Source of the DNA: an uncultured Mailhella sp.
Lineage (GTDB): Bacteria; Desulfobacterota; Desulfovibrionia; Desulfovibrionales; Desulfovibrionaceae
Direction: 5' to 3'
Assembly: GCA_910579055.1 (NCBI GenBank)
Contig: CAJTSU010000036.1
Location: 221-13,206, forward strand
DNA length: 12,986 bases
Positions 1 through 5,278 of the stretch are shown one piece after another. Below the pieces are notes generated by a model. It saw only the letters and a list, made by a program, of their open reading frames with translations. It did not search any database and was not told the DNA's origin. Numbering within the stretch: position 1 is the first letter of the stretch; every line of letters begins with the position of its first letter. The translations under genes were made by a program, and so were the position numbers.

Positions 1-90
1 ACACCCGACCCCATTCCGAACTCGGTAGTTAAGCGCCTCATCGCCCATGATACTGCGTATCCTTGCGTGGGAAAGTAGGTCGACGCCAAG
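1..90 (+). rRNA. rrf: 5S ribosomal RNA, 3' part
   Basis: The window opens inside a 5S rRNA gene. The conserved loop segment CCCGACCCCATTCCGAACTC stands at 5-24, and the GTGGGAAAGTAGGTCGACGCC segment that precedes the 3' end lies at 67-87. Compared with a typical 5S rRNA of about 115-120 nt, roughly the first third is missing to the left of the window. The exact 3' end cannot be fixed because the 5' strand of the closing helix is outside; it is put near 90. A strong terminator follows about 12 nt later, so this is the last gene of an rRNA operon. Confidence 0.95.
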
Positions 91-101
91 GTTTTCTTTC
101 T

Positions 102-135
102 GGCCCCCGTCCATGGACGGGGGCCTTTGTCTTTT
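102..135 (+). terminator. Rho-independent terminator of the rRNA operon
   Basis: A perfect GC-rich inverted repeat spans 102-125, with arms GGCCCCCGTCC and GGACGGGGGCC. It is followed by the T-rich run TTTGTCTTTT at 126-135. It lies directly after the 5S gene, which is the expected place for an rRNA operon terminator. Confidence 0.93.
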
Positions 136-172
136 AAGGCTTCGAACTTCCCCGGAAATGGGTCGGGGTGTT

Positions 173-295
173 AGAGCATGTTGTTATTGAAATGCTCTCG
201 GAGTCGAGCGGAGCGAGGCTCCGGCGGAGGCGTGAAACCTGCGCGCCAGAACATAGGAGTCTGGCTGGCGGATACTTTCGATCGCAAAATGCTCT
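173..295 (+). repeat. Dispersed structured repeat, copy A
   Basis: About 123 bp bounded by AGAGCAT (173-179) and ATGCTCT (289-295), i.e. inverted ends. Read on the plus strand it shows, in order: an imperfect end hairpin (173-198), a second hairpin with arms CGGAGTC (199-205) and GGCTCCG (217-223), the block GTGAAACCTGCGCGCC (232-247), then GAACATAGGAGTCTGGCTGG (249-268), and GATACTTTCGATCGCAAAAT running to the end. The same order of blocks recurs on the opposite strand at 11490-11607 and, partly, at 10047-10109. It lies between the rRNA terminator and the gene starting at 396, in the same orientation as that gene. Short open frames here look spurious. Confidence 0.85.
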
Positions 296-330
296 GGGTT
301 GTTGCGCTGTTACAGCAGGAAGCCCCGCCC

Positions 331-346
331 CCGCATCGCCATGCGG
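331..346. repeat. Small hairpin with a 12-bp direct repeat recurring at 1216
   Basis: CCGCAT (331-336) and ATGCGG (341-346) form a perfect 6-bp stem with a 4-nt loop. The 12-mer CCATGCGGCGGG at 339-350 recurs identically at 1216-1227, so the two copies flank the gene at 396-779 and the hairpin-rich stretch after it. No function can be assigned. Confidence 0.5.
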
Positions 347-395
347 CGGGAGAGCGGAGTCAGGAGCAGCGATTTGAGCGCAAAAGGAGAAAGCT

Positions 396-779
396 GTGGA
401 TTCTTTTGATAAACTGGATAAATTGAAAGAACAATACTCTTCGTTTATAGATAATTTTTCTGTGGATGCTTTTTGGGATACGGTAAAGAAGCATGCAAAG
501 ACTGTAGGTTGTGAGGGTATCCGTAACGGATTGCGCCTTTTTTACGCCTTGGATAACCCCAAAATGCCTGCTAAAATTAAAATGATTATTTATGGTGCGT
601 TGGGATATTTTATTTCCCCTTTGGATGTGATTCCTGACTTTATGCCTATTGTGGGATTTACTGACGATATTGGAATTCTTGCGGCAGCTGTGGGGATTGC
701 CGCATTGTATATTGATAGTGATGTAAAAGACAAGGCAGATCGCAAACTGGCCGATTGGTTTGGGGATACAACGTGCTAA
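396..779 (+). CDS. DUF1232 (YkvA-type) small membrane-associated protein
   Basis: Protein of 127 aa starting at a GTG; the ribosome binding site AAAGGAG lies at 383-389, six bases upstream. Residues about 57-95 match the DUF1232/YkvA core, including SPLDVIPDFMPIVGFTDD (74-91). The following DIGILAAAVGIAALYI (91-106) is hydrophobic enough for a membrane hairpin or peripheral association. The biochemical role of the family is unknown. By hand count the gene is about 40% GC, clearly lower than the roughly 60% of the genes around it. It stands alone between the rRNA operon and a non-coding stretch, with repeat copy A just upstream. Composition and position suggest late acquisition, although the family itself is widespread. 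No clear promoter or terminator of its own is visible. Confidence 0.88.
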   Translation: MDSFDKLDKLKEQYSSFIDNFSVDAFWDTVKKHAKTVGCEGIRNGLRLFYALDNPKMPAKIKMIIYGALGYFISPLDVIPDFMPIVGFTDDIGILAAAVGIAALYIDSDVKDKADRKLADWFGDTTC

Positions 780-1243
780 AGCAGCTGGAATGGAACAGAG
801 CAACGTCGCTCAACATTAAGCGGCTTGGTGATATGCGCATGTATCCACGCCGACAGCACGCTGGACACATCCTCCCAAAAACGTCGGCGTAGTGGCGATG
901 ACGGCAATGCTTATAGCCTCGTCGCGCCATTGGCGCGAAGCGCCTTACGGAAGAACAGAGCAAAGATACGCCGCGACCTGCTCGCAATTTTCGGGCCTGC
1001 TGTTTTTGTCAGCAGCCTCGCCCGTGTGAAACACGGGCGAAAGGCAGCATGTATCCACGGCCGGTTTTGCTTGCGCCTTCGTGAAGCAGCGCTTCACTCG
1101 GCTCCTCGCGACCTTTCAATGACGCTCAATGGGCTTTGCCGATACTCGCTCTCGCTTGCGTTTTGCGCTCAAAACGCTGCGCTCGCACTCCGTGCCTTCC
1201 CTCCATGCCGTATTACCATGCGGCGGGGGAATGTTGTATGGGG
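780..1243. other. Hairpin-rich intergenic block without a convincing gene
   Basis: About 460 bp between convergent genes. Reading frames here resemble no family I know and lack good ribosome binding sites. The block is full of inverted repeats: CGCCGAC (848-854) with GTCGGCG (883-889); CTGCTG/CAGCAG (997-1015); a perfect 9-bp stem CGCCCGTGT/ACACGGGCG around GAA (1019-1039); GTGAAGC/GCTTCAC (1081-1097); GCGTTTTG/CAAAACGC (1158-1177). Direct repeats also occur: GAACAGAGCAA at 793 and 953, GCATGTATCCACG at 837 and 1047, and CCATGCGGCGGG at 1216 matching 339. None of the stems has a proper U-run. It could be decayed mobile or repeat DNA, or a structured RNA. It also separates two convergent transcription units. 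Confidence 0.6.
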
Positions 1244-1588
1244 CTAGGCGTAGTGCCCGCGCGCGGCGGTGACGGAATCGCGCAAGGTGTCGGTCAGGCC
1301 GGGCAGCAGGGCGCGAATCGCCTCCGGGCTTTGATTTGCCTTGAACGCCGCATCTATTTCAGCAGCTTTTTCCTGCAGGAGCAGGAGGCCGAGACTCGCG
1401 CCGATGCCTTTCAGCGTGTGGGCAAGGCGGTGAGCAAGTTCCCAGTCATCCGCATCCAGGGCGGTTCCAATTTTTGCAGCGTCTTCTGCGTGCTGGTCGG
1501 CGAATTTGCCCAGCAGTTTGCGGAACAAGGCTTCATTTCCTGCTACGCAATGCAGGCCGAAAGCCGGATCAAAAAGAGGCACGGACAT
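1244..1588 (-). CDS. Orphan histidine phosphotransfer (HPt) domain protein
   Basis: A 114-aa protein made of a single HPt domain. The hallmark AHTLKGIGASLG lies at residues 56-67, and H57 is the expected phosphorylated histidine. The lengths before and after it fit a four-helix HPt bundle. Such proteins shuttle phosphoryl groups between receiver domains in multistep phosphorelays in the cytoplasm. No sensor kinase or response regulator gene is in the window, so its partners are unknown. The start is an ATG with AGGAG about six bases upstream. The gene lies 45 bp after the double-CXXC gene on the same strand and is probably the last of that transcription unit. Identification of the domain is firm; the pathway is not known. 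Confidence 0.88.
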   Translation of the reverse strand: MSVPLFDPAFGLHCVAGNEALFRKLLGKFADQHAEDAAKIGTALDADDWELAHRLAHTLKGIGASLGLLLLQEKAAEIDAAFKANQSPEAIRALLPGLTDTLRDSVTAARGHYA

Positions 1589-1633
1589 TCGCTCTCCTGT
1601 GGTAAGAATTCATTTATTGGGAAGCCGGAATGA

Positions 1634-1840
1634 TCATACTCTGTCAACATACAACTGTTCAAGAAACAATTCCATACTTTCGTCCATGCGGGGAATAAAG
1701 GGCGAAAGTTCAAAGGGCTTTTGACATGCCGGGCAGTACATATACGCTTCATGGCAACTGCGGCGGATATTCAGGTTAGCCCCGCAGTCCGGACAAGGGA
1801 GTGTGGTGCGGGCTTCACGGGGAGCAAAAAAGAAGGGCAT
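1634..1840 (-). CDS. Small double-CXXC zinc-ribbon-like protein
   Basis: A 68-aa protein with two CXXC pairs, CPDC (residues 16-19) and CPAC (36-39), plus a further cysteine at C29. The spacing is that of a compact zinc ribbon or a redox-active dual-CXXC protein. The C-terminal part (RMDESMELFLEQLYV) is probably a helix. There is no signal peptide, so it should be cytosolic. It resembles a family of small dual-CXXC proteins, sometimes selenoproteins, that I recall from sulfate-reducing deltaproteobacteria, but I cannot confirm membership. All five cysteines are ordinary TGC/TGT codons, so no selenocysteine is suggested. The start is an ATG with AAGGAGT about six bases upstream. It lies 58 bp after recR on the same strand. 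The function is unknown. Confidence 0.8.
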   Translation of the reverse strand: MPFFFAPREARTTLPCPDCGANLNIRRSCHEAYMYCPACQKPFELSPFIPRMDESMELFLEQLYVDRV

Positions 1841-1898
1841 GAAAGACTCCTTGGGGATCCGGTATGCCGGGCTTGCGGATAAAGAACCGGGCGGATGG

Positions 1899-2504
1899 TT
1901 AAAGCTCCTGTCTGTAACGCAGAGACTGGCGCAGAGTTTCCCGATCCATGAATTTGACTTCCGAGCCGAGCGGGATGCCTTGAGCCAGGCGGGTGATCCG
2001 GAGTTTCGGGAAACGCCTGTTCACTTCGTCGCGCACATAGCCTGCTGTGGCCTCGGCTTCAGCCGTGGCTCCCAGAGCGAGAATAAGTTCGTTCACTTCG
2101 CCCTCATTCAGGCGCTTTATAAGCCGCTCCATGTCCAGGGTTTCAGCGGGGCTGTGTTCCAGCGGAGAGAGCAGGCCGCCGAGAATGAGATATTGTCCCT
2201 TGTAAAAATTGCCTTCCTCTATGGTGAGCAGGCTGTCCCACTCCGCCACAAGACAAAGGCTGTCGCGGTTACGCGCCGGGTCTGCGCAGACGGAGCAGGG
2301 ATCGCTGTCCGACAGGCCGCCGCAGCGGGAACACATATGCAGCTTGTCGCGCAGTTCATAGATATTTTTACCCAGGCGGCGTGCTTCAGCCTCCGGCCAT
2401 TTGAGCAGGATCATGGCGGCGCGCATGGCTGACTTGGGCCCAAGGCCCGGCAGGCGGGCCATTTGTTCGACCAGTTCCTTGAGGGGTTCGGGAATGCGTT
2501 GCAT
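1899..2504 (-). CDS. recR: Recombination protein RecR
   Basis: A 201-aa protein, the usual RecR length. It works with RecF and RecO to load RecA onto gapped single-stranded DNA. The order of domains is clear: an N-terminal helix-hairpin-helix segment (ARLPGLGPKSAMRAAMILL, about 16-34), a four-cysteine zinc finger (CSRCGG..DPCSVC, about 57-72), then a Toprim domain with LVAEWDSLLTIE (about 83-94), and the C-terminal TRLAQGIPLGSEVKFMD. The start is set at the ATG ending at 2504, because RecR proteins begin MQRIPEPL-like and the upstream frame crosses a terminator hairpin. A weak AAGG site precedes it. In many bacteria recR follows dnaX-ybaB; here those genes are about 2.8 kb away on the other strand. 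Confidence 0.95.
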   Translation of the reverse strand: MQRIPEPLKELVEQMARLPGLGPKSAMRAAMILLKWPEAEARRLGKNIYELRDKLHMCSRCGGLSDSDPCSVCADPARNRDSLCLVAEWDSLLTIEEGNFYKGQYLILGGLLSPLEHSPAETLDMERLIKRLNEGEVNELILALGATAEAEATAGYVRDEVNRRFPKLRITRLAQGIPLGSEVKFMDRETLRQSLRYRQEL

Positions 2505-2540
2505 ACAGACCTTATAAAGCTGTTCAGCATTGAAAGTAAT

Positions 2541-2567
2541 CCGGCCGGAACAGAGTGTTCCGGCCGG
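2541..2567 (-). terminator. Terminator or attenuator between the M99 peptidase gene and recR
   Basis: A perfect inverted repeat with 11-bp arms CCGGCCGGAAC / GTTCCGGCCGG and a 5-nt loop, lying 50 bp past the peptidase stop codon. On the minus strand it is followed by ATTACTTT, a weak U tract, so it may be leaky and let some transcription reach recR. The plus side has no T-run. Confidence 0.65.
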
Positions 2568-2616
2568 AGCTGCTGATAACGTCGGCAGCTCCTGATTGCC
2601 CGGACAACGTCGAGGC

Positions 2617-4080
2617 TCACCAGCCAAAGCTGGATTCTTTGCCCCTGATTGCCGGCAGGGTGAGAGGCGTGGTGACCTTCACGCCGGGCACACCGTAACG
2701 AACAGTGAAGGTTCCGGCGTAACGGTTGCCCCGGTAGACTTCCACCCGGTAAATATTGCCCGCCGTATCCAGAGAATAATGTTCAAGAAAGTCCTGACGG
2801 CGGATGTTAAGGCCGCTCTCGTCAGCGCCGAGAGTCGCGCCGATGGCGTTGACGCGGCAGCCCGGCGTCTTCTTGACCAGGAATGTTTCCCGCGGGCGGA
2901 TTTCGTCGCCGAAATGCACCGTTTGCTCTTCTCCGTCCACCAGGACGGAGACGGAATCAATGGAATCATCGCGTTCCCGCCACTCGGGCCGGAAGCTGGT
3001 CACCATATTGTTCCCGTAGTGAATGGTCAGTTTGCCGCGCTCGCCGCTCACGGCCACTATGGGCATATTGGCGCTGAGGGTTTTTTCTCCTCCTTCGGGC
3101 AGAGGGATGGTGCCCGCAAGATGACGCCGTACGCCGGAGAGCGGCAGAACCATGCGGTTGTCCATAAACCCCGCGTAAACATCGCGTCCCAGGGCGTCCA
3201 GCACACCCTCGGCAGTCAGAGGAAAATCTCGCTCGAACTTCACGCCCGCGATGCGCAGAAACGCCTCCACCATGCACAGCTGGTAGTACGCGCGCTCCTT
3301 TACACCGAAATCCTTGCTCACTTCCAGGCCATAGGCCGCCTTGCCGTTGTTCAGGGCGAACCAGGTCAGACTTTTTGCCATTTCCCTGTCGCCGTCGCCG
3401 GTGTGCGTGTTGCGCACATACAGGGCGTGCGGGGCGGCGAGCAGACGCGTATTGACATCTTTTGTTACTGCGGTTGCAGTTTCGGCCAAATTGCCAAAGG
3501 CGACGCCGGGCAGTTCCTCCTGATCGATGATGACGCTCTGGCCCCAACGCTTGGGGTTGTGCGTATCAGATTCCCAGGTCGGACGGTAGAAACCGCTGCC
3601 GTCGTGCAGGTTGAGAATAAGGTCGATTTCGGGGCGTGTGATGATGTCCTGCAGGCGGCGTATCGTGGCATACTCGGGGTCATTTTTCCCCAATACGGCG
3701 AATTTGCGGTTCATGTCGCCGTACAATCCGCGTGAACGCTTGATAATGCTGGGAAAATTGAGGTTGGGAATGATCAGCACCATGCCTTTGTCATAGCGGT
3801 AATGGGTGGCAAGCAGCGCGGCGGCGGAAAAGCCTCCCGGCTCGTCCCCCTGAATGCCGCCCACAATGAGCACGGTGGGGCCTTCTCCCGGCCCGTGCGC
3901 GGCAAGGGTAAAATCCAGAGAAGAGGTCAGCGGGGGCAGAGCGTTCGCCGCTTTTGTGCGCTTTGCGGCAAAGGCTTCTTCGGGATGGTACGGCAGGCTG
4001 AGAGAGAAAACAGCAAGGAGGACGCACGCGATGGAAAAAATGCGGCACATAGAGAGGATATGCGGCACAACTGTGAACAC
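2617..4080 (-). CDS. Csd4-like M99 family metallo-carboxypeptidase, periplasmic
   Basis: A 487-aa protein with an N-terminal hydrophobic signal segment (about 11-38, ending near AFAA). The catalytic domain carries GGIQGDEPGG at 74-83 and LNLHDGSGFY at 156-165. Q77, E80 and H159 are the expected zinc ligands, with glutamine in place of the usual first histidine as in Helicobacter pylori Csd4. E253 in GLEVSKDF is the likely catalytic base. The C-terminal part (about 290-487) looks beta-rich, as in the family. Csd4 trims muropeptide tripeptides to dipeptides and controls helical cell shape, so a role in cell curvature is plausible here but inferred. The start is GTG 4080, with GGAG five bases upstream; an ATG at 4050 is the alternative. 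It heads the minus-strand group with recR. Confidence 0.87.
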   Translation of the reverse strand: MFTVVPHILSMCRIFSIACVLLAVFSLSLPYHPEEAFAAKRTKAANALPPLTSSLDFTLAAHGPGEGPTVLIVGGIQGDEPGGFSAAALLATHYRYDKGMVLIIPNLNFPSIIKRSRGLYGDMNRKFAVLGKNDPEYATIRRLQDIITRPEIDLILNLHDGSGFYRPTWESDTHNPKRWGQSVIIDQEELPGVAFGNLAETATAVTKDVNTRLLAAPHALYVRNTHTGDGDREMAKSLTWFALNNGKAAYGLEVSKDFGVKERAYYQLCMVEAFLRIAGVKFERDFPLTAEGVLDALGRDVYAGFMDNRMVLPLSGVRRHLAGTIPLPEGGEKTLSANMPIVAVSGERGKLTIHYGNNMVTSFRPEWRERDDSIDSVSVLVDGEEQTVHFGDEIRPRETFLVKKTPGCRVNAIGATLGADESGLNIRRQDFLEHYSLDTAGNIYRVEVYRGNRYAGTFTVRYGVPGVKVTTPLTLPAIRGKESSFGW

Positions 4081-4169
4081 GGCGACTCCATTCTGGAAAC
4101 CGACGCCCGCAGGACGGGAGCGGTTTTTTATGTGGCTCAGGCAAATGCGGAATGCGAAAATATGGGAAA

Positions 4170-4198
4170 GAAATACCCTTCGGGCAATTCTCCGTCAA
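4170..4198 (-). promoter_or_regulatory. Candidate sigma-70 promoter for the M99 peptidase gene
   Basis: On the minus strand TTGACG (4193-4198) and TATTTC (4170-4175) are separated by exactly 17 bp. The start codon at 4080 would leave a leader of about 80 nt. The match to consensus is good at -35 and modest at -10. Confidence 0.5.
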
Positions 4199-4239
4199 TA
4201 CGCGCGGACGCGGGAGGGGCGGCCGGGCTTTTTTCCGGC

Positions 4240-4268
4240 TTGACCTGTGATGTGGGCGGACGTATCGT
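4240..4268 (+). promoter_or_regulatory. Candidate sigma-70 promoter for ilvE-dnaX-ybaB
   Basis: TTGACC (4240-4245) and TATCGT (4263-4268) are 17 bp apart on the plus strand, about 60 bp before the ilvE start. A short GC stem with a T-rich loop (GCCGG...CCGGC, around 4223-4239) lies just upstream. No leader peptide or attenuator is obvious. Confidence 0.5.
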
Positions 4269-4327
4269 TTTCCTTCCCATTTTCGCGAGCGGCGCGATAT
4301 TTTCGGGTTTTCGCAAGGAGATTTATT

Positions 4328-5254
4328 ATGCCCGGCTTGGAACTCACTCCGTACATCTGGTTTGACGGCAAACTCGTCCCGTCCGAAGATGCCAAAATTC
4401 ATGTCCTTACCCATGCCCTGCACTACGGCACAAGCTATTTTGAAGGCATCCGCGCCTATGCGTGCGCTGACGGCACTTCCGCCGTGTTCCGTCTGAAGGA
4501 GCACATGAAGCGTTTCGTCAACTCTGGAAAGATCCTGCGACTGACCTGCCCCTATGATCTCGCCACACTGGAAAAGGCTGTGCTTGACACCATGGTGGCC
4601 AATAAGATGCCCGCCGGGTATATCCGGCCTCTGGCCTGGGTGGGGGAAGGGCCGCTCGGGGTTTTTCCCGGCAATCCCGTCCATGTTATCGTGGCAACCT
4701 GGCCCTGGGGCGCGTATCTTGGAGCGGAAGCTCTGGAAATGGGCGTGCGGGTCAAAACCAGCTCGTTCAACCGTATTCACCCCAATACCCTCATGGGCAA
4801 GGCCAAGGCGGGCGGAAACTACGTCAACTCCGTACTGGCCAAAATGGAAGCCGTGCAGAGCGGGTATGACGAAGCCCTGATGCTTGACGTCAACGGCTGT
4901 GTAGCGGAAGCCACCGGCGAAAATGTGTTCATCGTGCGCAACAATGTGCTCAAGACCACGCCCGGCGTGTCTATTCTTGAAGGCATCAATCGTGACGCGA
5001 TTCTGAGTCTGGCCGAAGACCTTGGCTATAAGGTTGTGGAACAGGTTTTCACCCGTGATGAAATGTACACCGCCGACGAGGCGTTCTTCTGCGGCACTGC
5101 CGCCGAAGTGACACCGATCCGCGAGCTGGATGACCGCATCATAGGTGAAGGCCACGCCGGCCCGGTCACCAAGGCTATCCAGAAGGCGTTTTTTGAAGCC
5201 GCCCACGGCGAAAACGGGAAGTACGCCCACTGGCTTACCCATTACAAGTTCTAG
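4328..5254 (+). CDS. ilvE: Branched-chain amino acid aminotransferase IlvE
   Basis: A 308-aa PLP fold-type IV enzyme that interconverts valine, leucine and isoleucine with their 2-oxo acids using glutamate/2-oxoglutarate, in the cytosol. Family landmarks are HALHYGTSYFEGIRAY (residues 29-44), IRPLAWVGEG (99-108), KAKAGGNYVNS (158-168) with K160 as the PLP-binding lysine, DVNGCVAEATGENVF, and FFCGTAAEVTPI near the C-terminus. The length fits the family (about 300-310 aa). The ATG at 4328 is chosen because AAGGAG stands seven bases upstream and the conserved start ...YIWFDGKLVP follows directly. The frame is open further upstream but without similarity. Its stop is only 24 bp before dnaX, so the two are likely cotranscribed. 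Confidence 0.96.
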   Translation: MPGLELTPYIWFDGKLVPSEDAKIHVLTHALHYGTSYFEGIRAYACADGTSAVFRLKEHMKRFVNSGKILRLTCPYDLATLEKAVLDTMVANKMPAGYIRPLAWVGEGPLGVFPGNPVHVIVATWPWGAYLGAEALEMGVRVKTSSFNRIHPNTLMGKAKAGGNYVNSVLAKMEAVQSGYDEALMLDVNGCVAEATGENVFIVRNNVLKTTPGVSILEGINRDAILSLAEDLGYKVVEQVFTRDEMYTADEAFFCGTAAEVTPIRELDDRIIGEGHAGPVTKAIQKAFFEAAHGENGKYAHWLTHYKF

Positions 5255-5278
5255 CTGTATAAACGGACGAGAGCACGC

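Noticed and set aside
136..172. TTCGAAC near 140 as part of a tRNA T-loop after the 5S gene
   Set aside because: No flanking T-stem, no acceptor stem and no anticodon arm can be built; the stretch lies after the rRNA terminator.
168..426. Short open frames over repeat copy A
   Set aside because: They follow the repeat rather than a protein family, lack ribosome binding sites, and two frames overlap; read as repeat-derived.
780..1243. CRISPR array
   Set aside because: The repeats are of different kinds, occur twice each and have unequal spacing; no cas gene is in the window.
825..1247. A 140-aa open frame in the hairpin-rich block
   Set aside because: No recognised domain, no ribosome binding site, low-complexity-like composition, and it runs across many inverted repeats.
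2505..2627. Upstream extension of recR
   Set aside because: It passes through the 2541-2567 hairpin and the end of the M99 gene; RecR homologues start at the internal ATG.
3791..5242. 483-aa frame antisense to ilvE
   Set aside because: It is the reverse-strand shadow of a well-supported ilvE with promoter and ribosome binding site, and has no family features.
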